A stretch of 64,000 nt of DNA, taken from the NCBI GenBank assembly GCA_963920575.1, contig OY986966.1:1322130-1386129 (forward strand). The letters run 5' to 3'. The notes beneath the pieces were generated by a model that worked only from the letters and a program-made list of their open reading frames with translations, ran no database searches and was not told the origin of the DNA. Numbering within the stretch: position 1 is the first letter of the stretch; every line of letters starts with the position of its first letter. Both the position numbers and the translations under genes were made by a program. The DNA is from Narthecium ossifragum. Lineage: Eukaryota; Streptophyta; Magnoliopsida; Dioscoreales; Nartheciaceae. Positions 35,600 to 47,108 of this stretch are shown here, piece by piece.

Positions 35600-38500
35600 T
35601 TAGAGGAATGGAGGAAGTATAATCCAGCGCCTTGGATACCTAGGTCTTCCTTCTTTTCCATCGAATAACTGCAGGATAGCAAGCAATTGTGAGCAGCTGA
35701 AGACCAGGAGTTAAAGCCAGAATAGTTGTCTTCCCAATTAATATAGGTTGATTGAAAGAAATGGTGTAAAAAGATTACAGAGTGCTAATGCAAGAACATG
35801 GTGCAAATTGGTAAAGGGTATGGAAACTAGTGTAGTAGTGGGTTAGAAGTCAATTTGCATACACAGAAAAGAACAAGTTCCAGCCATTAAGGGCTCTGCA
35901 AGAAAGAATGAATAGATGAAGCAACTATGCTTAGACATTTATGGGCTAGTGTTTTACCTTCTTCAAGCGCCGATGCTTCGCAAGGGCCCAGTTAGTCATG
36001 ATACCAGCAGCCACCACAAGAAACAAATAACCTGCTACCGTCTGAGTAGCGATGTTGAAACCAAGCCACTGATAGATCTCGGTCGTGTAGTTTGCACACG
36101 TCACTATGTTGAACAAAAAGCCACGAGGAATCTGATACCCACCATTGCCATCAGGGCTTCTCAGGTTCCTTAGCAGAAGATGACAGTAGAGGTTTGCTAG
36201 TTGGAAGATCAATCCAAAGCCAAAGCCAATTTGCATTTGCAAATCGCTCACAGGAGTATAAAGTGGGTGGTTCACATAGTAAGCAATGTAGCCGCCAAAA
36301 GTCCAGTAGTAAGCACAGTTTCTGAATACATTTGAAATAGGTGATGTTTCATGGCTGAATCTGTGAATGAAGAATGTCTCCACAATACGTTTGAAGTAAT
36401 GGAGGCACCAATAGTACATGGCATAGGTTTGAACAGGATGGATAACTCGTTCACCAGTGTAGCCAAAAAATTTGTACACTGGAAAGTAGTAAAAGATGGG
36501 ATAGATGATTAAAGGTCCCACATACTCCCAGAAGAAAAGAATTTTATAGGAGACCTGCACGCCTAAATCCTTGAAAACCACAGTCAAATTGTTTGTGTTT
36601 CCATCACAATAATTAGCAAGGTTATGCTTTGGGTTGAGAACAGCCGGTTTCCCCTGAGTTCCAGGTTGTAAGGGAAGGGTAAGGCGCTGTCTAGCAGGAT
36701 AGTACTTTTTGCCTGCATCAGGTGAAAGGATGAGACAGGTTCAGTAGTTGAGTTTTATATAGCAATAATTTCTTTAAAATAACACATAAGATGCATGATT
36801 AGCATGTTGTTCGAACATAGGAGTTTTCACTGGATAGTGAAAGAAAATCCTGCTGAGAATCTGTACAGAGCAATTATTTCACTTCACCCACAATTTCCAA
36901 CAGACAGTTCAGACAGGAAAGATAAATGCCATATATCAACCAGCTATAAAAGAACTTTTAGAACACTCATTATGATGTTTGATATGGACATATAAGTTGG
37001 CGTGTAAATTCACGACATGGACTACTATAGATTTGCATAGAAGCAAAGGAGAGTAAAAGAAGGAATGCAAATGTTTTTTTCTTGTTAATAGCCATTGAGT
37101 GGGCAAATAGAGTAATTTATGCTCTGGTAAAAGGGCATCAAGTTTACCAACTATCATATGACTCAAATGGTTAACTGATTCAAACATTAAAATCCAACTA
37201 TACTCGATTATGATTATAATTAGCATACCCTAGGAACTCATCCTCGTGCCACCCTTCTCAATATGAGAAACTGCAAGACCAAATTTCAGATATGATAAGA
37301 GACATACTAGTTCTTGCATAAAAGCATTTAATGTGTCATACAACTGAATTCAACTGATGCTAAGAACAAAACATTCTAGTATATAATCCCAGTTTTGGCT
37401 AAAATTTATAGTGAAATTGGCCCAGTTTCAGAGCTAGACCTTATATGATTGGTGATCACTCAGTTTTTAAGAAAAATCCTTCGAGTATGAGAGGAATATG
37501 ATAGGTGTCAAGAGCATGAATGAAAGCAAATGGATCGAGTAGGTCTTTAGACATTTCAGTCAAGTAATGACCCAAAAATTATTGAATCGTTAGTGGTAAG
37601 ATCAAGAAATCAAGATATCACTGGAGAGACCAGTTAGCTACAGTAAATCACTCTATATGAAAGAGCGCAAGAACAGTAAAATCGAATTTTTTGAAAAACA
37701 TCATCAAAGATATTCTGAGAGAGCTATTTTGAAAGGTGGTATCAACGAGAAAACTTGTTGATCACATCCATTCATCTCGACAAGCATGATGAATGGCAGG
37801 TCCATTAACATAAATAAAGGAGGAACTCAACTGAGAAAGAGACATCACAATATAATCACTGGATCCGCAGACAGAAAGCATGAAGAAAAAGTGAAACAAT
37901 TTTCGCAAAGGACTATACCTATCGGATATCACTTTCAGTGTTGCCTTTATCTTGACAAAAGGATTGGAAATCTCATGGATATAATGTGCAACGTGGGTGT
38001 AAAACTATATCAGATAGCCCAAGTAAGAATCAAATTTGCTTCACTTAAACCACGAAAAACAGAAGAAACTAATCTCATCGACCACTCTTTTATGCTTGTT
38101 TATATTCGGAACAGTCAAAGACAACTCCACTATCTCAGATCACTTGCATCAATTTGCATAACAAGGTGCAGTTATTTGAAATTTTCTTACTCACCTATTT
38201 CACATTGACGTAGGAAGTAAATGTGAAAATTTCATTTCATTCTCAACAAAAGAAGGCGGGATAAGTAAATCAATAGAACAGAGGGAAAAGGAGATTACTT
38301 CGAGAATGAATCGCCTCTTGAAGATCCCTCACAGTCGCCTGCAAAAACCAAAAATAACAAGAATTATCTTTATGTTCCAACAGAAAAGAAGAGGATAAAA
38401 AGGCAAAAAAGAAAAAGAAAAGAAGTCTTATGAAAAAAGGGGAAAAAAAAACCCAACTAACAAAATCCAGACTTGGCCTAAACCCTCGTAGTAACACCAA

Positions 38501-38650
38501 ACAAATCAACTGAATTAACTAGCAAACTATCCAAAAAAAAATTTATTTTTTTCCAATAAAAAGCAAAACAGGGAAGCATACCGAATCATTGAGCTCGATT
38601 CCACCCTTGATGAGCTCTCTCCCGCTCCGAGAAACCACGGTCACCCTCAT
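35600..38650 (-). CDS. ECR: Very-long-chain trans-2-enoyl-CoA reductase
   Basis: Four exons read on the minus strand: 38650-38582, 38338-38299, 36712-35958 and 35668-35600, giving 310 residues, the length of Arabidopsis CER10/ECR. The protein catalyses the last, NADPH-dependent step of each elongation cycle for very-long-chain fatty acids in the ER membrane, feeding cuticular wax, sphingolipid and seed lipid synthesis. The N-terminus ([17 protein letters not shown]) is the ubiquitin-like part of the family. The large third exon holds the membrane-spanning steroid 5-alpha-reductase-like domain: [62 protein letters not shown]. The last exon encodes [20 protein letters not shown] and FL. All splice sites are GT-AG. 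A minus-strand TATA box sits about 125 bp upstream of the start. Confidence 0.95.
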
Positions 38651-38774
38651 CCTTCCTAACGATTCAGACGAGAACCCACCTCCCAAAATCGCAACTTTTT
38701 TCAAGTCCCACGATCCAAAAACCAGGAGAAGAGCAAAAAGAAGGAGATGGGTTCGATCTGAAATCGTTGTCCGT

Positions 38775-38782
38775 CTTTTATA
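38775..38782 (-). promoter_or_regulatory. TATA box of the ECR gene
   Basis: TATAAAAG on the minus strand, 125 bp upstream of the ECR start codon at 38650. The spacing is suitable for a core promoter with a leader of about 95 bases. Confidence 0.6.
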
Positions 38783-39040
38783 GAGCCATGAAGAAGGGGA
38801 TAGTTCACAGGTGAGGTGGACTTATTGGCTTTGTAGTTGGAGTTTGGAGAACTAACCCAGCCACATGCACTGCTGTCAGTCTCTGGCCCTTGAACCAATA
38901 GCGATATAGGTCCAACCATAACCATAATGATACTGTCCTCCCTCATTGATTTTGGACGGCGAGAAACAATGAAAGATAGCAGTGTTGATGAAGATGGTCA
39001 GCTAAGCTAGTATCAGATAGCTTTTGCAGCTTGACAAGTC

Positions 39041-39268
39041 GACGTTTGGTTACTTATATTAGCTGATATATGTATGAGCTAATATAATATTTTGACCTAT
39101 ATTAATGTTTGATTGGCCATTATATTAGCTAATACATGCATCAATTAATGCAAAAAGGATCTCAAATACTGCATTAGCTAATGCAGTCAAAATGGTTATT
39201 TTTGTTAATGCAGCATTGCTTTAGCATATGCAATGCACCGTATTAGCTCATGTATACAGCCAAACGTC
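39041..39268. mobile_element. MITE-like foldback element
   Basis: The ends GACGTTTGGTT (39041-39051) and AGCCAAACGTC (39258-39268) are inverted repeats with one mismatch. The interior is AT-rich with repeated ATTAGCTAAT words and a perfect 20-base palindrome, ACTGCATTAGCTAATGCAGT, at 39168-39187. I could not define a target duplication, so the family is open. Confidence 0.6.
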
Positions 39269-39955
39269 CCTCGTGAATTAATCTCATTTGGTATTTGGAA
39301 CTTTTCATGGGGCCCTTTTTTTAATTTTATAGTCAATTGTTGGTTCAAACGAAAGTCACATCAGCAAAGAAAGAAATAAAAAGGGGATCAATATGTCATA
39401 TTTGATCCTCAAAAAATATTAAATATCATATTCCACCCTATAAAATTTTGAAATACCATATTTTCTCTACAGGCTTATGGAATATTTTATTTATATCCTT
39501 GCGATTAGTTTAAGCGAAATATGTCTAAAATTCTCGAATTAAGTAATGGTTATTACACATAGAGGTTATATTTCCTCAATGATCTAAGATGACAAGATAC
39601 TGAATTAATTCTTGGTAGCATAATAATAGCTTGGACTTATTAATATCTAAGATCAATTTTGGATATTTATAATCTTGATTTGATTTAAAGAGTAATTTGA
39701 TAGATCATAGGAACGAGAATCTTCAAGACGTACCAAGGCTTGAGATCTTCTTGTCCCGGGGCGATTATACCAATCTAACGGCCACAGTTCTTCTCGCACG
39801 GTGCGGGCGTTAGCGAACAGTTGCAGTCGGCCCCCTTCTCCTCCGACCATTTGAATTCGAACACCAGAGGTAGCTCCCCGCCTCTCAATCCCATCTCCGT
39901 TAAACCCTAATATCCAGTCTGTCCGGAGCTCCAAACATCCCCGCCGAGGTCGGAG

Positions 39956-42900
39956 ATGTCCGCCGGAGTACCGGAAGCTTCCCACGCCGCCGCGCACCTC
40001 CACCTGCCCATGGACGACCGTGACCTCGACGATGCCGAGCTGTGGGCTGTCATCGACTCAGCTGCCGCGTCAATCTCCTACCGGCCCCGGAAACCCCTCC
40101 TCGCCCTCAATACGGCCAATCCATTTCCCTACAGCTCGAATCCCCACCCTTCCCCGTCTCCCACGAGGCCGAATCGAAACCCTAGGACCCATCCCCTGCC
40201 TGTGGAGGAGGAGCCTAGGGCTCCGGTGGACGGAGAGGTCGTGCAGGAGGAGCGGTGGGTTAATCACCGGCCGCAGAAGACGTCGAGGCTCGGGGATCAC
40301 CGGGTGGTGGTATTTAGGCATCCATCAGAGACTGCGTACTCGTCACCTAATCCAGGGAGGTACTCGGCGAAGGAAGTGAGCCCGGTTGTCGAGAGCCCTT
40401 CGCCGCCCGATCGCTGGCACGGGGAGGGGAAGGAGAACCTCGTCCACAGCTTATCGGGGCAGTTCCCATCAGTGTCTCTATTCAAGCAGTACCAAAACGC
40501 AGCCATGGGGGTTAGCTCTAGCCCCTTTTTGTCGCATTGTTACTATTCGTACTGCTATTATAGCAAAGAACATAGAAAAGCTTGCTCTTGTTCTTTTAGT
40601 TTGAAGGCTTTATCTTGATGTGCTGCAATTCGTAGATAACTTTCAAGAAATATATAAGTTAATTTTAGCTAAATCAGGAAACAAAATAGTATTGGGATGG
40701 GTCCAAAAGAGTGCTTCTTGTAGAGATAATTTGATTTTATTTGCTAAACTAATAACAATCAAACATACCCCGTCTACTGACAGTGTTGTGTGCTTTGTGG
40801 GTTTTTTGTCTCCCAGTCATTGTTGAGACATTTTCTGATGTCCAAGTTGTTTGGATCAATAACACTTCAAACTAAAGCACCGGTGTTTCCTAGTTTTCCT
40901 TCGGAACAAACACATCATGGTGACTGCCAGCAATAAGCTTGTCATTTACAAGGCAATACATGGTTCCCATTGAAATAATTTCAGATCTTATGAATGGATC
41001 TAACGATGCTTAATTGGCATCTTTTTTCTTAAATTTGCTGAATGGCATCTTTTTTCTTAAGTTACTAATTCATGATCTGGCATGTACACAATGAAAACTT
41101 CATTCTCGAGTCTACGAGAATTTTTATGAAAGCGTTTCATTTGCTTCTCTTCCATGGAAGTTTCATTTTCCCAGAATGTATCCTAATTTTTGGCCTAATT
41201 CTTCTTCTAATGATCGATTCAACCTCTTATCAAAAAGATAGACCCTGGTTCTATTTCATCTCTTCAACAAGTTTAGTAATAAGCATAACGGCCCTATTGT
41301 TCCGATGGAGAGAAGAACCTATAATTAGCTTTTCAGGAAATTTCCAAACGAACAGCCCTTCCTTTAGGGAAGATCTTCTACTGCTAGTACTGATACCATT
41401 GAGAGTGGACAACCCTTATCCAATTTCCCTTTCTGGAAATTGAGGGCTGAAAACAGGAACAGTTACCTGTTACTTCCTTGATCCGGGCTTGGTGCCCGGG
41501 GCGGGGCTTGGTGAAATTTGCTTGAATTCTGCTTAAGAACTCTCAGGGAACAGAATACAAGTTATTTTGATGCACCTTTAACCATGATGGATGATATTTT
41601 TCAGCTAGCACTGTTCTTTTTTTCCCAAAAAAATTGTGTTAAGTCACCTCTTGAGGAAGGTTAACACAGCTTCAAAGGGCATGCCAATTGAAGGCTAGCT
41701 TAAAAATTGAGAAGAAACGCATGAGGTTTAGATGTATTGTCTTGCTGGGGTATGGGAACTTGTCTCCAATATTGGCAACAAAAGTTTGGTCCTTGTTTCA
41801 AGTTTAGTTTCCTTGTCCATTTAACACCTTTGACTCAAACAGCTCAATCGGGAATCTCAAATGAGAAAAATTACCTGCCTTCATTGTGAACATGAGAACC
41901 TTGATCTCTTCTTATTCTACTGTGGTTGGATAGCTGACCATCCTAACGAAATCCTGCAAAACGCTTTTAAACAAAGTTCAAAAGCTGTGGCTGCAGTCAG
42001 TTTTCCTGACTGCAACCAGCTTTGTTCATGATAACCTGCATCAGGTCCCATTACAGACCATTTACTTTGTGGTCATGATCCATGTTATCAATATTAGAAT
42101 AATTGTACAACTGATCCTGAATACTGTGTTGTATAGGCTACCTTGTGAGAGTTATATGATCGTAGAAATTATCTTCAACTGTCTTAACTTACCAATTATC
42201 ATAGTCTGCTCTATAAACTGATAGCCAATTTGCTTGATAGTAAGTAATGCTAATCTGTTCTTTTATCGCTTTTATGAGCAGATTCTAGAGAAAACTGACT
42301 ACACAATGATATCTGGGAACCCTTTTATCAAAAAATCAGGTAATATGTAATCCTTGGATTTGCGCCTTTAGGGAAATGGAAGAAGTTTTCTGACTGGATC
42401 CCTGATTTCTTTGATCAGGGTGGAGGAAAATATCTTTTTTCTTCAATCTCTCCTTCGAAATCAAAGATAAAACTATTGAATTTGATGAGAATCGGAATGT
42501 TCAGCGTGCTGAGTTTGTTGTTCGTGCATCCATGCAGTATGTTCTCTTCCTTGCAGTTAATGTAAAAGCCATTTTACCTGTTATACTCTTGTTCTTAATT
42601 TCATGCTCCAATTTTGTTTCCAGAGGTGGCAGGTTCTCTGACGGATGGGGTTCTTGCGAACGTCGTGAGAAACGTTTTCAAAAACCAAACCATGACATTC
42701 CCAGCACAGCAGAAACAAGAGCTAAAAATAAAGCTTGCCAAGTACGCTCTCTGTTCACTTGCATCTTGTTGAAACCAAAGCCAGCACTTGATTCGTTTTA
42801 TAAAGTAGTCCATTCATTCGGCAATTCTTCATTTAGCAGCTTCTTGTTCTGGGTTGATCACATTAGCACCAGTAAAAAAAGAAGCATTCCATTTTCTTGG

Positions 42901-43195
42901 CTTCTTGATTTGGGTTTGCCCTTTTGCTGTTGTTTTCCAACTGTGAAACCTTCAGGACAATAATTTCTGACAATAGGAAATGCTTAATGAAAAGCAGTTA
43001 AGGGCAGTTTTTGTATCCATTTAGCATCTTAATTTTTTCAAACCATCATAACCTCACACTTCAAATCTAATCTCATATTCTGTGCTGTTAGACTTTTCGT
43101 GGTTAGATCATTTACTCCGCATGTGGTGTCGATGTGTGCAGGACCTACTTGGTATCGGCGAATACCGACCTGGTGCGATCAATGGCCATCGGTAA
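39956..43195 (+). CDS. Uncharacterised plant protein with an ERF/Rad52-like C-terminal motif
   Basis: Five exons (39956-40510, 42282-42339, 42419-42536, 42624-42741, 43142-43195) join to 300 residues. The N-terminal ~185 residues are Pro/Ser-rich and look disordered ([26 protein letters not shown]...). The C-terminal part is compact and well spliced: [86 protein letters not shown] recognise it as a family conserved in plants but know no function. The last motif resembles the TAETRAxxxALxxxLGIG segment of phage-type single-strand annealing proteins; this is an inference only. Intron 1 (1.77 kb) contains a plastid ndhB fragment. ATG 39956 gives an N-terminus starting MSAGVPEAS; Met at 40010 is an alternative start. 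Confidence 0.8.
41072..41352 (+). pseudogene. ndhB: Plastid ndhB fragment (NUPT) in an intron
   Basis: The translation begins [20 protein letters not shown] and continues through [39 protein letters not shown] and [19 protein letters not shown]. This is the N-terminal ~93 residues of plastid NAD(P)H dehydrogenase subunit 2 (NdhB), starting at its Met1. Several substitutions are visible, but the frame is still open. Similarity ends near 41352. The following ~150 bp (to about 41510, with GGCTTGGTGCCCGGGGCGGG) look unlike the surrounding intron and may be mitochondrial, which would make the source a mitochondrial copy of plastid DNA. Confidence 0.85.
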
Positions 43196-44120
43196 TTGGA
43201 TCATTCATTGTAAGATGTAATTCCGCTATCATACCATTTACATCAATCGAAGCCAACTCAGTGTGCCTACTACAAAAGCTGAATCAAATGTGTACGATTA
43301 GAACTGTGTACAAAAGTATATTTCATCACTTGTGTAACAGTGAAACTAGAGTTTCTAGAATTGTACTCTTTCCGCTGGGAGGAACAATCTCATCTCAATA
43401 CATCTCTCGAGCAGTGCCTAGTGATGTGGAGTGGAGGTCATTCACTAGGCTTCATGAGTTCTACTTTTCCTGCCAAAAGGTGTTCTTGGGCTGACATCTT
43501 GAACAGCATAGAATACTCGATGCCCTCGAGAAAGGAACAGTGTTCTCTTCTCTCCACTTTATTGGATTCTCCCCTTCTTTTAACATCATCAAGCAGGAAG
43601 GCAAACGCCTTAAACTTCTGTTTTTTACCATCCAAATATGGATCACTACATTCACTACTGCTTATGAATTCATGACTTGTGCATGAGTAGTGATGCTATG
43701 TAATCATAGGGTTAGCAAGGTTGAAGAAGTGTGGTTGTGCTGGACCCTTTGGTATACAGTTCACATTTCCAGCTGCTCTTTTAAGTCTGAAAGTGAGTAT
43801 GTTTATCTTAAGGAAGAAGCTGTATTCAAGAAGTTCAGGTCTTAGACATAAGCATTCAATGCCTTTTTCTTTATCTCTGGCAAACCCATTCCTCCACTCC
43901 TCTCCTCATTTCTTTAACACCTTTTCCCACTCTCTGCACTGCTGCTGTTATTTTCTTATCACCACACTGTAGGGAAAGCAGACTAACTATAAAAGAACAC
44001 TGGGCACTGGGCACTCCCAGAGGAAGAGTCACCTCTCAGCTCCTCTTCCTCTCTTCACCCGCTGCTTTCTTGAAGTGACTTCCCCAGCAGCTGGGAGGGA
44101 AGACAGCCACAAAGATCGAA
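43196..44120. other. Spacer and leader of the At3g17950-like gene
   Basis: Contains the 3' untranslated region of the upstream gene and the promoter of the downstream one. A TATA box (TATAAAAG) is at 43988-43995, followed by a 5' leader of about 100 bases before ATG 44121. No other gene was seen. Confidence 0.5.
43988..43995 (+). promoter_or_regulatory. TATA box of the At3g17950-like gene
   Basis: TATAAAAG, 133 bp upstream of the start codon at 44121. Confidence 0.6.
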
Positions 44121-45330
44121 TGGCTCTGCAGGTGCTCTGTATATCTTTGTATCTCTCATTCTTCATTGCCTCTCTTGCTGTGTACGTAGAGCTTTGTAGA
44201 TTGGTTAACACTTCAACACTGTTGTTTATTGACTGGAACAATGGCAGGATGGTGGGTGGCCTCTTGGGCTCCAGCCAGTGAATGTGAGAGCTGGGTTCAT
44301 CAGGAACCTTGACCTCTCTGGGTCTCTCTCCCTCAGCACCCTCATCACTGGCTCTCCAAGCTCATCATCTTTTACCTCATCAGATCTAGATACTGAGGTA
44401 AGTTCTGCATCTCTTCTTTTACCAGTTTTGTTCTTGAAAAATATTCCCATATGGAACTGTTACTAGAATATACACCCATTTTTATGGGAATGTGCAATGC
44501 AGTTGCTTTGAGCTTGAGAGGAAGAGAGAGAAGTGTGGAACACCACTACTCTGTTTTAGTTGTAAAAAATTATCAGCAGCAACCAGAGCACATGATTCCA
44601 CTGCCATCTTCTCATAGCCCATGCTAACAACTTTTCATTGCTTTTTGATAAATTAATCGCCGATGCATACATATATATTCTTTAATTTGCTATAATATCC
44701 ATTTTTTTATCACAAGTGTGTTGCCACGTTTGATGAGATCACAGTGTGTGGCTCATCAAATTCTTTGGTAGGCATCCATATTTGGAAAAAAATGGGGTGA
44801 TATACATATTTCAACTCCTCTGGCTGCAGTCCACAGGGTCTTTCTTTCATGAGAGAAGCATCACACTCGGCAGCCTCATTGGCATAAACAGCATTCTTGA
44901 ACTGTCCAACAGGTCCTTCAGAAGTAGCAGGACACAGGACACTGTTAAAAACAAGAAGAGCCATAAGAACAGAGCCTGGTTCTCACTCTGCCCACGATCT
45001 CAGCTCTCCGGCGACTCCACCACCGCTGGCAATGCTCCGTCCCTCGGCCATTTTCTTGAAGCAGAGAGGAGGGCCAGCAATGCCTACAGGAGGAATCACG
45101 CGGCGATCGGGTACGAGCTCGATGGATTCCCGCCGGAGAGCAGACCTGGTACAGAGCACAACTCTCTGTTCTCCGACGGCTTCGTCGTCCCGCCACGAAC
45201 CGATGCAGATGGCTCTACTGCCAAGGTTGTATCGAACGATGCCAGAGAAGCTGGCAGAGGACTAAACCATGCTAATGGCTATGGATTCACGTTGCTGTTT
45301 TCCTGTATGAATGGACAGTGTAACCAATGA
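44121..45330 (+). CDS. At3g17950-like plant protein of unknown function
   Basis: Three exons (44121-44132, 44248-44397, 44830-45330) join to 220 residues. The first exon codes only MALQ. The family is recognised by GGWPLGLQPVNVRAGFIRN, SLSLSTLITGSPSSSSFTSS, DLDTE-STGSFFHERSITLG, SLIGINSILELSNRS and SLGHFLEAERRASNAYRRN. These match the uncharacterised plant family of Arabidopsis At3g17950. No catalytic motif, membrane segment or signal peptide is visible; the protein is Ser/Arg-rich. The splice sites are GT-AG, and exon 3 was started at 44830 (CTGCAG acceptor) to keep the frame. The function of the family is not known to me. Confidence 0.85.
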
Positions 45331-46243
45331 GTTCAGTTCATCACCTCCATTGCCTTCTGAAACCAAAGTCCTTAGGTTGCTTCAGCAAGGAGACTTAGAA
45401 ACTTAAAATTAGTGGATCTTTGGGCACACTTAGCCAAATTTTTCTTTGGGATTTGCACGTAAACTTTGCTCCTTTTTTTTTTTGAGTCACTTATATATAA
45501 TACCACATCCCAAGCCAAAAGATTCTTGTTTCTTTTATCAGGCATAATTAGTTCATAGATAGCACTTATTATATATATATATATAAATCTTTCCTCCAAG
45601 ACTTAGGTGGAGATGTGTAGCACAACTCATTTATATTATAGAATCGTCGAGATGCTAGCAAGGCAAGTGATGCCCCTTAAATGCTTAGCTAGTGTCCAAC
45701 TAACGCCGAGTTGTTAAAAAGAAAAGAATGGCACGTTGATACGTGCTAAGCAAATATCTAATCATACTTTATCCTGGAATACACTCAAGCTAAAAATAGG
45801 CATCTGCAATTAACTATTAAGATGCCGACCGCTCTCATCCATGCGTCGAGCATCACCAAGATCTCAAAATAGCAAAATGGCTAAGGGAAGACTCGTGAAT
45901 TAGACTTGGGACATGGATGTGTAAAGCGAAGTCAAACATTTCAACTAAATGCCCTGCAAGATGTTATATCATTCATTTGTATCTATATATCTGGCCAGCT
46001 TCACAGCGGCTGCGTCAACACTGAGAATGCTTGCCAAATGCCAGCTACCCTTTTTCCAAGCCTGGACCCTTCTTATTCCTCACACCTTCTATGATAGATG
46101 ACGAATCCACTTGGTTTCTAACACGGCATCCTTTGTCACCCCTTAATAAGATTTTGACTCAGCAGCCACCAACTGACCAAGTCCTCTTTCTCTCTCTCAC
46201 ATGTATTACCAAGTCATATGTAAGGACAACAGGAGTAATATGA
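45331..46243. other. Intergenic DNA
   Basis: 3' untranslated region of the upstream gene and AT-rich spacer with a short (TA)n run near 45570-45586. No gene was recognised. Confidence 0.5.
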
Positions 46244-46245
46244 AC

Positions 46246-46384
46246 GTTGTTGGACTTTGAATACGATAAGTTTGAAAAAATAAAAATTATATAAGTATAA
46301 AAGATAGTCATGTAATATTATAAATAAAATATTTGAATACATAAATAGTGTTCATGTATACTTAAACTCAATCCAAACATGTCC
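46246..46384. mobile_element. Diverged copy of the Tourist-like MITE
   Basis: Shares with the element at 24855-25017 the words ATAAGTTTG, AGATAGTCATGTA, TACATAAATAG-GTTCATG, TATACTTA and ATCCAAAC, and also ends just before TTA (46385). The left end is eroded (GTTGTTGGACTTTGAATACGATAAG), so its boundary is approximate. Confidence 0.65.
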
Positions 46385-46454
46385 TTAATCTCTCTCGTCC
46401 TGTCTCTCTCATATCAAGCTATAGAATTCTAAGGATAGGAGTAGTGTTATCGCC

Positions 46455-46557
46455 GTCTTAATAGGTGTCATGACACATAGGTGGTAGACGGTCTTAATAG
46501 GTGTCATGACACATAGGTGGTAGACGGTCTTAATAGGTGTCATGACACATAGGTAGA
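46455..46557 (+). repeat. 36-bp tandem repeat, about 2.9 copies
   Basis: Units start with GTCTTAATAGGTGTCATGAC at 46455, 46491 and 46527. The first two are identical along the unit and the third loses the final GTG. Each unit contains the perfect 10-base palindrome TGTCATGACA. Confidence 0.95.
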
Positions 46558-47108
46558 CAAACAAGGCAGGCATGATCCCACAGAGTTGGGATCTCTTGGT
46601 TCATCTTTGCTTGTATGACCACGTAACATATAATAAGGATTTCCAAAGATCAGACAGCATAGATCGATAGAATGAGTCACCATAAGGATTTCAACAGATC
46701 AGACACCATGGAATAGATGCAATGAATCACCGCACTTCTTTATTGCTTTACGTATGAAAACTGAATTGTTGCATTCATATTGCGACTTCAGCGTTTACAA
46801 ATCTGAAAATTTGCTATTTTACTCGTGCTCTTGCAGACGATGACATGAGGTGAGCTACCTCAGGAACAATAATTCTCACAAAGACTTCTGCTAGCTCTTC
46901 TGAACTTGCTCGTTGCTTTGTCTACCGTGACGGCAAACCAGAAGACTTCAACTAGTAGAACAGAGCTATGAAGACAAAATTCAGCAAGAAGCTGCTTATT
47001 GGCCTGCTCCCTCTTGTTGCAAGAATTAACAATTTCTGTACATCAAAATGTGGTTTGATTGGCCATCCACAACAAACAGCAACAGTTTATGAGTAGTAGC
47101 CCTGTCTT
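46558..47108. other. 3' region of the XB3-like gene
   Basis: AT-rich sequence downstream of the minus-strand ankyrin-RING gene, probably including its 3' untranslated region. A related direct pair (CATAAGGATTTC-A-AGATCAGACA-CAT, near 46635 and 46680) is present. No gene was seen. Confidence 0.4.
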
